A program made the translations under genes and the position numbers. A stretch of DNA of 64,000 nt from JAAEPI01 sp964352625. GTDB taxonomy: Bacteria; Bacteroidota; Bacteroidia; Cytophagales; Cyclobacteriaceae. The DNA lies in NCBI GenBank assembly GCA_964352625.1, contig CAYGSD010000007.1, positions 100,946 through 164,945 on the forward strand. The letters are read 5' to 3'. This document shows positions 1 to 9,122 of the stretch, piece after piece. The notes below the pieces were generated by a model that was given only the letters and a program-made list of their open reading frames with translations, did no database searches and was not told where the DNA came from. Position 1 is the stretch's first letter. Each line of letters starts with the position of its first letter.

Positions 1-1229
1 AAGCCCAGATTCTTTTCAATAAGAGCCTCTATCAACAATGCGCCAAAAGGCTCAAAAAGGCGGAAAAGCTGGCCAATGAAACCGACAATCTGGAACTACA
101 ATTGGTGATTCTGAAATGGCAAAAACAAGTGCTGACCCACACGCTGGATCGTGAAAGTCAACACTATGTAGAAGAGGTGGTAAATAAATCACAGGAGGTC
201 ACAGAGCGGATTAACAACATCAATACGTTCTCCAACCTGCAGGCCAGGTTACAAGCGCTATACCGAAAGACCGGCTACATCAAGAATGAAAAGGAGTTCC
301 GGCAGATAGAATCCATTTTCTCCTCGAATCTACCATTGGTTACCGAAGGCAAGCTGTCTATCACCGAGCGAATCTATCTGTATCATGTGTACATAGGTTA
401 CTATTTTTTCATCCAGGATTTCGAGCAGGGGATGCGGTACGCACAGAAATGGGTCGAGATTTTTAAGAACAAGAAGGTGCTACAGCGTGTGGGCCTTGAG
501 AGCTACATCACAGCACTCAACTACCTGCTGATTTCGCAGAACAAGCTCCAACTGTACAGTGAATTTCAGGAAACAAAAAAGGAGCTCAGGACGCTGAACA
601 AACTACACCCTTCTATGTACAATGAGAACATCCGACTGAAAATGCTCAAGTACACGTTTGTACATGAATTCAACAGTTTATTTCTCAGTGGTGAATTTGA
701 TCGGGGAGTAGAATTGATAGAGCGACTTTCTTCAGGCCTTGAGGGCTTTATCAATCAGCTAGATGCCCACTCAAGGGTCATTCTATTTTACAAAACTGCG
801 TGCTTGTACTTCGGCAATAGCGATTTTTCCAAGACTGTTTTTTGGTTGAATAAAATTCTGACCTCCAAGGAGGTTGATCTTAGGGAGGACATTAATGGAT
901 TTGCACGGATACTGAATCTGATTTGTCAGTACGAGTTGGGTGATACCGATTTAGTACAATATTCCATCCGATCCACTTACCGATACCTTCTAAAGCGCGA
1001 TGATTTACTTGATTACCAACGTCTGATCCTCAACTTCCTTCGAGGGTTAAGTCCATCGCTTACCAATGAAGAAGTGATCCTTCGATTCCGAGATTTGAAG
1101 GAGAGAATGCTTGAGATTCAGGACAATTCGTACGAGCGTGGATTCGTATACTTCGACATGGTGTCTTGGCTGGAGTCGAAAATCGAAGGTAGACCGATAA
1201 TGGAGGTGATAAAGGGGAAGGTGGCCTGA
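1..1229 (+). CDS. Hypothetical helical-repeat protein, 5' truncated by the window edge
   Basis: The frame is open from the first bases of the window (codons from position 3) to a TGA at 1227-1229, so the true start lies upstream and the Met at 102 is probably internal. About 409 residues are visible. They are almost entirely amphipathic helix, rich in Leu, Tyr, Glu and Lys, with spacing like TPR-type helical hairpins, and there is no membrane segment or signal peptide in the visible part. No catalytic motif was recognised. Proteins of this kind in Bacteroidetes are usually uncharacterised cytoplasmic scaffolds. Function unknown. Confidence 0.8.
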   Translation, partial: AQILFNKSLYQQCAKRLKKAEKLANETDNLELQLVILKWQKQVLTHTLDRESQHYVEEVVNKSQEVTERINNINTFSNLQARLQALYRKTGYIKNEKEFRQIESIFSSNLPLVTEGKLSITERIYLYHVYIGYYFFIQDFEQGMRYAQKWVEIFKNKKVLQRVGLESYITALNYLLISQNKLQLYSEFQETKKELRTLNKLHPSMYNENIRLKMLKYTFVHEFNSLFLSGEFDRGVELIERLSSGLEGFINQLDAHSRVILFYKTACLYFGNSDFSKTVFWLNKILTSKEVDLREDINGFARILNLICQYELGDTDLVQYSIRSTYRYLLKRDDLLDYQRLILNFLRGLSPSLTNEEVILRFRDLKERMLEIQDNSYERGFVYFDMVSWLESKIEGRPIMEVIKGKVA

Positions 1230-1270
1230 CCCCCTAGCCCTTATCCATCTCCATAGTTATACTTTTTTTC

Positions 1271-1422
1271 CTCACCCCCAACCCCTCTCCAAGGGAGAGG
1301 GGAGTGTTCCAAGGGAGAGGGGAGTGTTCCAAGGGAGAGGGGAGTGTTCCAAGGGAGAGGGGAGTGTGCTCGCCGTTTTGCATTTTTCCTCACCCCCAAC
1401 CCCCTCTCCAAGGAGAGGGGGA
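1271..1422. repeat. Two palindromic G/C-block elements with a 20-bp tandem repeat between them
   Basis: Two copies of an element beginning CTCACCCCCAACCCC and continuing into a CTCTCC-AAGG-GAGAGG palindrome lie at 1271-1302 and 1389-1422, both preceded by a T-rich run. Between them the right half of the first palindrome plus a short spacer, TCCAAGGGAGAGGGGAGTGT, is repeated four times exactly at 1288-1367. The ORFs that cross this stretch on both strands are repeat artefacts. The gap 1230-1504 holds nothing else that I recognise. Confidence 0.9.
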
Positions 1423-1504
1423 GCATTGCTCACACCCGCCGCTCTCCATCCTCATAACTATCGGAAGAAGGGAGTTTACTAGCTTCGCAGTTTGCTGAAG
1501 CAAC

Positions 1505-2812
1505 ATGACCCTCAAAGAACATTTCAATAAAAATATAACCCTCGCCTATCCGGTGGTCATTGGACAACTCGGCCACATCATGGTGAGTGTGGCGGATAGT
1601 ATGATGGTCGGAAGAGTTGGGGTGGTGCCGCTCGCTGCCGCCACTTTTGCTGGAGCTATTTACACTGTGCTTTTGCTTTTCGGTATTGGGGTCAGCTATG
1701 CGATGACTCCTCTCGTAGCTGCCGAAAACCCTGACAACACATCAAAGCTTCTGCTATACCTACAAAATGGTTTTGCAATGAATGCTGTTATCGGACTTCT
1801 GCTTGCAAGCCTGGGATTTGGTGCAAGTTTTTTTCTGGATTATTTCGGACAAGAACCTGACGTAGCGGCCTTGGCCAAGGGATATCTTCAGGTAATGTCT
1901 GGATCCGTATTTCTGGTGTGCATCTACCAAGCTTTCAGGCAGTACTCAGAAGGCCTTTCGGACACTAAGAGCCCGATGGTGGTTTCCATTTTTGCGAATC
2001 TGCTTAATGTTTTTCTCAACTGGATTTTCATTTTTGGGCACTTCGGTGTTGAACCCATGGGACTGTATGGGGCGGGTCTCGCTACGCTTATTTCCAGAGT
2101 ACCGATGGTTTTCCTAATGATCTTATTGATCTGGAATAAAATGACCGGGTTCAAGTGGCATTTTGAGTGGGTCGGCATCAAGCAAATGCTTAAGATTGGA
2201 TTACCCTCCGGGATGCAGTACATTTTTGAAGTGGGGGCTTTTGCCGGGGCTGGGATAATGATAGGGTGGATCAGTGCGGAACAACAAGCGGCGCACAACA
2301 TCGCACTCAATCTGAGTGCAATCAGCTACATGGCTGCCACGGGAATAGCAGCAGCATCGACGATTCGGATTGGCAATCAGCTTGGCCTGAAAGACAAACA
2401 AAACTTGCGAATGGCAGGCTTCACCTCCTTTGGTTTGGCCGGGGGATTTATGGCAGTAATGGCTACACTTTTTATTGTTCTTCGGTTTGCCTTGCCTTCA
2501 CTGTATGTGGATGAAAGGTCGGTGATCTCGACAGCCGCAACGCTACTGATCATAGGTGCAGCCTTTCAAATCTCGGACGGATTGCAGGCTGTGGGCTTAG
2601 GGGTACTACGTGGCTTGCGAGATGTGAAGGTTCCGACACTAGTGACGTTCGTATCGTATTGGGTGATTGCCCTTCCACTGGGATACCTGCTCGCTTTTCC
2701 TCTTGGTTGGGGAGTCAATGGCGTTTGGATTGCCTTATCAGTCGGCCTGACTGTGGCTGCTGTTTTTCATATTTGGCGGTTCAATTCGCTGAGCAATAGG
2801 TTGAAGTTTTAG
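1505..2812 (+). CDS. MATE family multidrug/cation antiporter (NorM-like)
   Basis: The 435-residue protein has the MATE fold: about twelve hydrophobic segments in two six-helix halves. The N-terminal half opens with a segment containing YPVVIGQLGHIMVSVADSMMVG, close to the NorM signature in which a conserved Gln and Asp line the cation path. The second half begins near residue 220 with a related segment. MATE proteins export cationic drugs in exchange for Na+ or H+. The length fits the family (430-460). The gene stands alone, with a repeat upstream and an oppositely oriented lipoprotein gene downstream. Substrate cannot be predicted. Confidence 0.93.
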   Translation: MTLKEHFNKNITLAYPVVIGQLGHIMVSVADSMMVGRVGVVPLAAATFAGAIYTVLLLFGIGVSYAMTPLVAAENPDNTSKLLLYLQNGFAMNAVIGLLLASLGFGASFFLDYFGQEPDVAALAKGYLQVMSGSVFLVCIYQAFRQYSEGLSDTKSPMVVSIFANLLNVFLNWIFIFGHFGVEPMGLYGAGLATLISRVPMVFLMILLIWNKMTGFKWHFEWVGIKQMLKIGLPSGMQYIFEVGAFAGAGIMIGWISAEQQAAHNIALNLSAISYMAATGIAAASTIRIGNQLGLKDKQNLRMAGFTSFGLAGGFMAVMATLFIVLRFALPSLYVDERSVISTAATLLIIGAAFQISDGLQAVGLGVLRGLRDVKVPTLVTFVSYWVIALPLGYLLAFPLGWGVNGVWIALSVGLTVAAVFHIWRFNSLSNRLKF

Positions 2813-2843
2813 CTAAAATGATAACTTCCTTGGAATGAAAATT

Positions 2844-3536
2844 CTATTCCTTAATACATCGAATCGATGTTCCAAACCAAATACTGGCGTCATCTACCAG
2901 TACCTCATCATCGCTATTTAGGAGGTTAATAGCAACGTAGGTAAAATCATCGTTTGGCGTCATGACCATCCAGTTAGCCACTATGCCATCTACTTTGGGC
3001 GTACCAAAAGTATCAACATAACCTGCCGGCAGAGCATTGAATCCAAATGCATCGTCACCATGACCGTCATTCACCCAGCCTGAAGTACTTTTAAGCGCCT
3101 TGCCTTCTTTGTTAGAATATCCATTATTCGCTAAGAATGTCAGTAGCTCATTCCAGTCATCTTCCGATGGTATCTTCCAGCCCACAGGGGCAAGTTTTCC
3201 GCTTTCTGCGGCTGCATAGTTGTATATCACTCCATAGTAGTCAAATGGCAGGTCTTCTTCAACAGCATTGTTCATATCCGATGTGCTGGCCCATTGGTAG
3301 CGGCCTTCATCCCGCGACCAGTTATCGTTACCTCCGTTCTCAATCGATGTACCGTCATTGTACTTTGTAGTTTTAAGGTTTTCGGCCATCCAGATTTGAT
3401 CACCGATTTGGATAGTTAAGTATTCATTGCCTTCTATGTCTACAACTGTTTCAATTTTGGATGGTGTATCGTCTCCGCCGCAACTAAGAAAGATCATCAG
3501 CGAACAAAGACTAAGTGCGAGTATTGCTTGTTTCAT
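2844..3536 (-). CDS. FISUMP-domain lipoprotein
   Basis: A signal peptide ending in the lipobox FLSC puts the lipidated Cys at residue 19, followed by GGDD, a typical Bacteroidetes export context. The rest matches the Fibrobacter succinogenes major paralogous (FISUMP) domain: a DIEGNEYLTIQIGDQIWMAENL-type opening, then the PVGWKIPSEDDW block and a C-terminal SIRCIKE. Such domains are common in surface lipoproteins of Bacteroidetes and Fibrobacteres; their molecular role is not established. The 230-residue length fits a single domain. A -7-like TAATTTTA lies about 33 nt upstream of the start. Confidence 0.9.
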   Translation of the reverse strand: MKQAILALSLCSLMIFLSCGGDDTPSKIETVVDIEGNEYLTIQIGDQIWMAENLKTTKYNDGTSIENGGNDNWSRDEGRYQWASTSDMNNAVEEDLPFDYYGVIYNYAAAESGKLAPVGWKIPSEDDWNELLTFLANNGYSNKEGKALKSTSGWVNDGHGDDAFGFNALPAGYVDTFGTPKVDGIVANWMVMTPNDDFTYVAINLLNSDDEVLVDDASIWFGTSIRCIKE

Positions 3537-3625
3537 TTTTTATGAAATATCTCTTGGGAAGTAAAATTATGTCCCAGCGATTTTTGTGCGAGAGGTGAAG
3601 ATACGTTTCAAAATTGAAAATTAGT

Positions 3626-3653
3626 TTCCCCCATGGAGGGGATTTGAGGGGTC
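3626..3653. repeat. Dispersed G/C-block palindrome
   Basis: A short CCCC-CATGGA-GGGG palindrome followed by ATTTGAGGGG lies in the 148-bp gap between the histidine kinase and the FISUMP gene. It resembles the elements at 1271-1422 and 51044-51070 in block order but is not identical, so membership of one family is an inference. Confidence 0.5.
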
Positions 3654-3684
3654 CATTTTTCCGAGAAGGTGGTAAGGATGCGTT

Positions 3685-5628
3685 TCATTGCTTTTGAGTA
3701 GCTAAGGGCAACATGATAGTAAAGCAGGTTTCTTTATTCGGAACCGAATCAACTGAAATAGTACCACCGTGCAGCTCCACTAAATCTTTGACCAAAGACA
3801 ATCCAATTCCCTGCCCTCCTGCCATGTTGGAGCCACTGGCCGATCGATAATATCTATCAAATACCTTCTCAATCCTATCTTCTAAAATGCCAGGCCCATC
3901 ATCAAGGATTTTTAACTCAAGGTGGGAATCATTTGTACTGATTTCCATGCCTACCCTAGAGCCTGTGATATTGTATTTGAAGGCATTTCCGACCACATTG
4001 AATACAATTTTTTCCAAGGCACTTTTGTCTGCTTGAATTGAAAGGTTTTGTGGAACAGTTGATTGGTAATCGAATCGAATATTTTTCTTTCGATCCCCTG
4101 TCTCGAACATTTTGGCCAGGGTGCCGAAGAAACCATTGACATCAATTTCCGAGTAAGTCAACTGATACCGGTTTTCCTCCAATTGAATCAATTGATTGAT
4201 CTCTTCAGTCATTTTGATTAGCCTTTCTGTGGTTTCATCAATATGACCTAGGTAGGTCTGTGTTTCTTGGGACAAAGTGTCATCGGACGTCTTCATCAAA
4301 TCCACAAAACCCTTGATAAGAGAAGCCGGAGCACGGATGTCATGCGATATGTTCGCAAAAAAGGTGGATTTGGTTGTGTCCAATTCCTTCAATCTTTCCG
4401 ATTGTTCCCTGATCAAATCCCTGTCCCGCTGAATGATCAGGTTCTTTTTCCGACGTTTCTGATTCAGTAGATAAAGTGCAATGGTGGCCATTCCAAGTAA
4501 GATGGCTCCTACAATGAGTGTGGTGGTCAGTTTCTTCTGTTTTTGAATAACCTCTTCCCTCAAATCTGCCTGTTGTTGCAAAGCAGCGTTTTCATATTCG
4601 GATCGGAGAGAACTAATCAAAGAAACATTTTCCTGGCTCATCAAGGTGTCTTGAAGTAGTTGAGCTTCCTTGAATATTTCATACGCCTTCTGATACTCGC
4701 CATTGGTATAAGCCACCTGATGTAAGACCTCCATTGAGTTGATCAGTAGCTGGGCATAATTCATTTGCTTGGCGTACTCGTTCGTGATGCTCATGTAGAA
4801 CTCTGCTGAATCCCTGTTTCCTATTCTAAAGTGGAAATAACCCAGATGTTGGTTCGCAAATGCCTCCATTTCTTCGTCTTCAGCTTGCCTTGCAACTTTG
4901 AGCGCTCGATGATACTGGGTGAATGCCTCATCCAAATGTCCAAGTCCTTCCTCAGCAATACCAAGTCCCGCAAGGTCCGAGCTTAGATTACGGAGATTCT
5001 TGGATTGCTCGTTTAACCGAATGGCTCTGTTGTAGAAAACAACCGCTCCTTCATGATTTGCCTCTTCCGACATCATCCCACCTATGTTGCCAAGCACATT
5101 GGTCAATCTGGCTGTATCTCGAATGTTGGTGAAGATTTCAATGCACCGGTCGTAGTAAGGCCGAGCGGTTTCATGCTCCCCGATGTAGTTGTAATTGTCA
5201 GCAATCTTGTCGAGCGACTTGCCCATGCCAAGCGAATCTTCAAGGACAGTGAATTTTTCCAAAGCTGTGTTAAAATGTTTCAGTGACCGTAACCGAATGT
5301 CGCGATACATATAGCTCAGGCCAAACTGAAAATTGGCTTCAGCAACGGTGGAGTCAGCCAGAGCTAACATTAAACATTTTCTTAAAACAAAATCCGCCCT
5401 TTCGTACTCGTAATTGGAGACCAGCAGACTCCCAGCATTTAGCAAAATGTACGCCTGCATTTCCTGATCGTCTTCAAGGGAAATGGCTTCATTTATCAGG
5501 TTGGAAAGTGCGATGGTATCCTCTAGGGCAATCCTCTGTATTTGGTTCACCAAAGAATCAGCATTATTGGTTTTGGCGAAAGCCAAGGAAGAAAACAAAA
5601 CGAATAGAAACGGCCCAAAAATTCTCAT
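3685..5628 (-). CDS. TPR-containing sensor histidine kinase
   Basis: This 647-residue protein has a signal peptide (residues 1-18), a periplasmic TPR region (about 60-330), one membrane helix (about 368-388), a coiled-coil linker, and cytoplasmic HisKA and HATPase domains. The H-box is FANISHDIRAP with the phosphoacceptor His near 428. The N-box (FNVVGNAFKYN), G1 box (DDGPGI) and G2 box (GQGIGLSLV) are intact, so it should be active. Signals are presumably read through TPR protein contacts. No response regulator is adjacent, making it an orphan; the receiver-only protein at 20553-20903 is too distant to assign as partner. Confidence 0.93.
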   Translation of the reverse strand: MRIFGPFLFVLFSSLAFAKTNNADSLVNQIQRIALEDTIALSNLINEAISLEDDQEMQAYILLNAGSLLVSNYEYERADFVLRKCLMLALADSTVAEANFQFGLSYMYRDIRLRSLKHFNTALEKFTVLEDSLGMGKSLDKIADNYNYIGEHETARPYYDRCIEIFTNIRDTARLTNVLGNIGGMMSEEANHEGAVVFYNRAIRLNEQSKNLRNLSSDLAGLGIAEEGLGHLDEAFTQYHRALKVARQAEDEEMEAFANQHLGYFHFRIGNRDSAEFYMSITNEYAKQMNYAQLLINSMEVLHQVAYTNGEYQKAYEIFKEAQLLQDTLMSQENVSLISSLRSEYENAALQQQADLREEVIQKQKKLTTTLIVGAILLGMATIALYLLNQKRRKKNLIIQRDRDLIREQSERLKELDTTKSTFFANISHDIRAPASLIKGFVDLMKTSDDTLSQETQTYLGHIDETTERLIKMTEEINQLIQLEENRYQLTYSEIDVNGFFGTLAKMFETGDRKKNIRFDYQSTVPQNLSIQADKSALEKIVFNVVGNAFKYNITGSRVGMEISTNDSHLELKILDDGPGILEDRIEKVFDRYYRSASGSNMAGGQGIGLSLVKDLVELHGGTISVDSVPNKETCFTIMLPLATQKQ

Positions 5629-5770
5629 AGCAACAATAACCTGCTTAAGATAATCCAGAAAGATCTAATCAGAGAATGATTCAATTCATCTCTCAAGAAA
5701 AATGATGTCTTGTTGCTTAGTTGCCCTATCTATTGCAGTTTATATCTCGTCAATTTTTGGCCAATTCCGC

Positions 5771-5778
5771 TACCTTCG
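5771..5778 (+). promoter_or_regulatory. Candidate -7 element of the MFS gene
   Basis: TACCTTCG differs from the Bacteroidetes -7 consensus TAnnTTTG at one position and ends 5 nt before the ATG at 5784. A transcript from it would be leaderless. No well-spaced -33 TTG was found. Confidence 0.35.
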
Positions 5779-5783
5779 GCGGC

Positions 5784-6992
5784 ATGAAAAAACAGGCTGC
5801 TCTGATTTTTATTTTCATCACTGTTCTGATCGATATTCTGGGCATTGGCTTGATCATCCCGGTGGTACCGGCACTGATCGCCGAGCTGACAGGTTTTGAC
5901 AATAGTACCTCCTCTCTTTTCGGAGGAATTCTGGCAGCTACTTACGCCATCACGCAGTTTTTCGCTGCTCCGATTTTGGGTGGCCTGAGTGACAAATACG
6001 GAAGAAGACCACTGCTGCTCACCTCGCTGATTGGACTGGGGCTCGACTATATCGTCATTGTTTTTGCCCCAACGCTGATTTGGCTTTTTGTAGCTCGCAT
6101 GATTTCCGGCCTATGCGGGGGTAGCATCACAGTGGCCAATGCCTACATCGCCGACATCAGCACTAACGAGAACAGAGCAAAGAACTTCGGTATGATCGGA
6201 GCTGCTTTTGGCTTGGGATTCGTTGTTGGACCCACGGTTGGGGGCTTTTTGGGAGAATTAGGCACGAGGGTGCCGTTCATGGCTGCTGCTGGCCTTTCGC
6301 TTTTGAATGCCGCCTATGGCTTCTTTGTGGTGCCAGAGTCACTACCAAAAGAAGACCGGCGGGACTTTTCGTGGAAGCGCGCTAACCCCTTCGGCACCTT
6401 GAAAAGAATATTGAGCCATACCAAAATCGTCTGGTTGGTAGTGGCCCTTTTTGTGATCTACGTGGCAGCAAATGCTACGCATGCCAACTGGTCCTTTTTC
6501 ACCATTGAAAAATTTGGATGGTCTTCACTTCAGATTGGGCTTTCGCTAGGATTTGTTGGCGTCATGGTCGCCATTGTTCAGGGTGCTTTAGTAGGTCCCA
6601 TCGTTAAGAAAATTGGGGAGAGGAGTGCAGTGTATTGGGGCTTTGCGTTCAATGCCTTTGGTCTTTTTATGATGGGCATTGTGACCGAGTCGTGGATGGT
6701 GTATGCGGTTATTGTCCCGTATGCATTTGGCGGGTTGGCAGGGCCTTCTTTGCAGTCTATAATGACAGCACAGATTCCGAAAAATGCCCAGGGAGAATTG
6801 CAAGGTGGGCTCACCAGTGTGATGACCCTGACAGCTATTGTTGGACCACTTCTGATGACGGGGATTTTTCGCTACTACACCAATCCTGAGAACGATATTT
6901 ATTTCCCGGGTGCTCCTTTTGTTATGGGGACGATCTTGGCCCTTCTGAGTATTGCCATTGTGAGAATTTCTCTGAGCAGATTGAAGAGCTAA
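5784..6992 (+). CDS. MFS transporter, TetA-like drug exporter family
   Basis: The ATG at 5784 is chosen over the in-frame start at 5721 because the protein then begins MKKQAALIFIFITVLIDILG, matching TetA/TCR-type exporters, and because a -7-like element sits just before it. The 402-residue product has about twelve membrane helices. The motif A loop appears as GGLSDKYGRRPLLL after helix 2, and helix 1 carries the DILGIGLIIPVVP signature. Proton-driven export of a small hydrophobic compound is likely; the substrate is unknown. It converges with the next gene, overlapping by 4 bp at the stop codons. Confidence 0.92.
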   Translation: MKKQAALIFIFITVLIDILGIGLIIPVVPALIAELTGFDNSTSSLFGGILAATYAITQFFAAPILGGLSDKYGRRPLLLTSLIGLGLDYIVIVFAPTLIWLFVARMISGLCGGSITVANAYIADISTNENRAKNFGMIGAAFGLGFVVGPTVGGFLGELGTRVPFMAAAGLSLLNAAYGFFVVPESLPKEDRRDFSWKRANPFGTLKRILSHTKIVWLVVALFVIYVAANATHANWSFFTIEKFGWSSLQIGLSLGFVGVMVAIVQGALVGPIVKKIGERSAVYWGFAFNAFGLFMMGIVTESWMVYAVIVPYAFGGLAGPSLQSIMTAQIPKNAQGELQGGLTSVMTLTAIVGPLLMTGIFRYYTNPENDIYFPGAPFVMGTILALLSIAIVRISLSRLKS

Positions 6993-7342
6993 CTTTTCTT
7001 TAGAGCGTGCCAAGTCCAAACTCCGGCAATTGCCTCTACCACTGAAAATAAGACGAGTGCCATGGTGCCTCTCTCAAAGAAGTACAGCCAGACAAAAAAG
7101 CCAAGCTGCAGCAAGCGAATCTGAACAGTGAAGGTAAAAAATGGTCGAAGGTTTTCTTTCCCGTTTCTGATGTAGTAATAGCCGAGCACTGCCACCACAA
7201 AACCCAAGACGATTCGCCACACGCTATCAGGGTCAGGGATGCCAATCGCTTGGAGAACCGAACTGGGGGCCACCATCAAAAAAACGCCTTCCAACATCAG
7301 ATAAATACCAAATACCCAAACAGTTCTTGCAGCTTTAGTCAT
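6989..7342 (-). CDS. Small four-helix membrane protein
   Basis: The 117-residue product starts at ATG 7342, giving MTKAARTVW. The longer in-frame start at 7372 would fall inside the exact -7 element at 7370-7377, so it is rejected. Four hydrophobic segments fill nearly the whole chain, separated by short charged loops, and it ends ALKKS. It looks like one of the small DoxX/DUF4345-like integral membrane families, but I cannot assign it. It overlaps the MFS gene by 4 bp tail to tail. Confidence 0.75.
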   Translation of the reverse strand: MTKAARTVWVFGIYLMLEGVFLMVAPSSVLQAIGIPDPDSVWRIVLGFVVAVLGYYYIRNGKENLRPFFTFTVQIRLLQLGFFVWLYFFERGTMALVLFSVVEAIAGVWTWHALKKS

Positions 7343-7369
7343 TGTTTGTTCTTTTACAGACTTGTCCAC

Positions 7370-7377
7370 CAAATGTA
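7370..7377 (-). promoter_or_regulatory. -7 element TACATTTG for the small membrane protein gene
   Basis: CAAATGTA on the plus strand reads TACATTTG on the minus strand, an exact TAnnTTTG match. Transcription would begin near 7363, about 20 nt before the ATG at 7342. It lies in the 47-bp divergent gap shared with the gene at 7390. No -33 TTG at the usual spacing was seen. Confidence 0.5.
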
Positions 7378-7389
7378 CAAACTCATCCG

Positions 7390-8034
7390 ATGAAAAAATT
7401 AGCGTTTATACTCCTCGTTTTCCCTGCCATCCTCTCGGCACAGACTCCCGAAGAAGTCCTTCAAAAAGCAGTGAAGTACCATGACCCAATGGGTGAATGG
7501 AAATCGCTAAAAGCCACTTTTATTTTTAGCGAAACACGCCCAGACGGAGAAGATCGCAAAACCATTCTGGAGTTAGACAATTCGAAAAATTGGCATAAGA
7601 TCAATCGAAACGATGAAGAAATCTATGAAGTGAACAGTCAAGGCAAAGTGAGAATTGTAAAAGGCGATGGCTCAGAAGATCGTGCAAAAACCCTGAGGAG
7701 TTATTACGTTTTTCTTTGGGGTCTTCCGATGAAATTGATGAGTGCTAACACGCCCATTCAGCCAAAAGTGTCATCTCAAAAAATCGACGGACTGGATTGC
7801 CATGGTGTGGTAGTGAAGTACGACGAAGAGACGTATACCTTCTTTTTCGCAAAGGAAAATTACCGAATGCTGGCCTATCAGTTTTACAGGAATGACGATT
7901 CAGGATTTGGCGAGCTAATCAAACTTAAAGGCGAGCTGATGGTTGGTTCTATGAAAATACCACAGGAAAGAAGCTGGTACGAGCTCCCAGAAAATAAATA
8001 TCTTGGTACGGATATTTTAACGGAAGCAAAATGA
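7390..8034 (+). CDS. Secreted DUF6503/LolA-like envelope protein
   Basis: The ATG at 7390 gives a clean signal peptide (MKKLAFILLVFPAILSAQ). The mature protein of about 196 residues has a beta-rich pattern with a WKSLKATFIFSETRPDG strand, resembling the LolA/LolB-like half-barrel proteins of Bacteroidetes labelled DUF6503. Such proteins are periplasmic; a role in carrying a lipid or other hydrophobic ligand is only inferred from the fold. The stop overlaps the next start as ATGA, so the two are translationally coupled. The further in-frame upstream start at 7342 would overlap the divergent gene. Confidence 0.75.
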   Translation: MKKLAFILLVFPAILSAQTPEEVLQKAVKYHDPMGEWKSLKATFIFSETRPDGEDRKTILELDNSKNWHKINRNDEEIYEVNSQGKVRIVKGDGSEDRAKTLRSYYVFLWGLPMKLMSANTPIQPKVSSQKIDGLDCHGVVVKYDEETYTFFFAKENYRMLAYQFYRNDDSGFGELIKLKGELMVGSMKIPQERSWYELPENKYLGTDILTEAK

Positions 8035-8249
8035 ATATTCTACTCCCAGCACTTATCGCTTTCATTGCCATCATTTGGTTTTGGGCACTCCTTGATCTTA
8101 GCCGAATAATTATTCCTAATCCCTGGATCAAGACGATCTACTTGTTGCTCATTCTTGGCTTGCCGCTACTAGGGCCACTCGTATATTTCATGAGCAAACG
8201 TCATTTTAGGGGTGCACCCAGAAAATTCGAACCTACTTTCAATGGGTAG
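8031..8249 (+). CDS. Small PLDc_N-type membrane protein
   Basis: This 72-residue protein has two hydrophobic helices separated by a short polar turn: the first carries IIWFWALLDLSR and the second ends GLPLLGPLVYFM, followed by a basic tail. The pattern is that of the PLDc_N domain, otherwise found at the N-terminus of cardiolipin synthases and also as stand-alone small proteins. Function as a free domain is unknown. It overlaps the preceding gene by 4 bp (ATGA). A weak GGCCA/TGGCC hairpin at 8257-8273 lies just past the stop. Confidence 0.8.
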   Translation: MNILLPALIAFIAIIWFWALLDLSRIIIPNPWIKTIYLLLILGLPLLGPLVYFMSKRHFRGAPRKFEPTFNG

Positions 8250-8305
8250 AATGTTTGGCCAGTGAAGATGGCCTCAATTTTGCCCTTGATTAGAAAATCC
8301 TAGCT

Positions 8306-9058
8306 ATGAAAAGGTCTATTCTCTCACTCATACTTGTCAGTTCTCTTTTTACCCTATCAGCACAGCAGGCTGGTTTTGGTTTGGTTTTCGGAATTCCACG
8401 AAATGAATTTCGTGAAGCCACCAAGGCGGAAGGCTATGGTTTCAACCTAACCGCTCTTTTCCCTCTTGGTACTGAGGTAGTGAATATTGGCGGCAGCATC
8501 AACTATCAGATCTACGGATTGCGTGCGCAGAATAAAGACCTGTACGCTGACATCACTTCTGGCGGGTCGGTGATAGGCACCATAGAAATTCCCCTAAGAG
8601 TCATCAACACCAATAGCATTTTTGGGATGCATGGCATTCTTCGAGTGACGGCCCCCACCGATGTTGTTCGGCCATACATGGAGGGCTTGGTTGGGTTTCG
8701 CTATATCAGTACCACCACGCGAATAGAAGACAGGGATGATTTCTGGAATGATGACGAGGACAATGTGCTCGTGCGCCGTACCAACCTTGCCGACTGGATA
8801 TTTAGCTACGGAGGTGGAGGCGGCATCCAATTCAACATTGGAGAGGACGTGTATCTGGATTTGCGCACGTATTATTTGCTTGGAGGCCGAGCCAATTATT
8901 ACGATGGAAATGACACTAAAAAGTGGGAGGTAGAATTCAACGGCACGGCCTACAACGCGAACGACATTGATCCTGATGATTTTTCTATTTCGGCACAGCC
9001 AAAAAATTCTCGGACTGACATGCTCATGACTCAAATCGGATTGACTTTTATATTCTGA
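8306..9058 (+). CDS. Outer-membrane beta-barrel protein, uncharacterised
   Basis: A signal peptide (MKRSILSLILVSSLFTLSAQ) precedes about 230 residues of alternating hydrophobic and polar strands with many Gly and aromatic residues, ending in TQIGLTFIF, a C-terminal Phe strand typical of outer-membrane barrels. An eight- to ten-strand OprF/OMP_b-brl-type barrel is likely. An acidic loop (DDFWNDDEDN) may bind cations. There are no further motifs. It is the last member of a plus-strand run whose earlier genes are also envelope proteins. Confidence 0.75.
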   Translation: MKRSILSLILVSSLFTLSAQQAGFGLVFGIPRNEFREATKAEGYGFNLTALFPLGTEVVNIGGSINYQIYGLRAQNKDLYADITSGGSVIGTIEIPLRVINTNSIFGMHGILRVTAPTDVVRPYMEGLVGFRYISTTTRIEDRDDFWNDDEDNVLVRRTNLADWIFSYGGGGGIQFNIGEDVYLDLRTYYLLGGRANYYDGNDTKKWEVEFNGTAYNANDIDPDDFSISAQPKNSRTDMLMTQIGLTFIF

Positions 9059-9122
9059 TTTTGACCTACTTCTTTTGCACAATTAGTCATCGCCTTTTAC
9101 CTTTCGTTCAAATTTCATTGGT

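Noticed and set aside
1288..1367. Possible CRISPR array
   Set aside because: The copies are contiguous with no unique spacers and no cas genes are present.
1241..1498. ORFs on both strands across the repeat near 1.3 kb
   Set aside because: Their sequence is only the translated 20-bp tandem and palindromic blocks; no domain or start signal.
3685..5628. Pairing the TPR histidine kinase with the receiver at 20553
   Set aside because: They are 15 kb apart, on separate transcripts, and nothing in the sequence links them.
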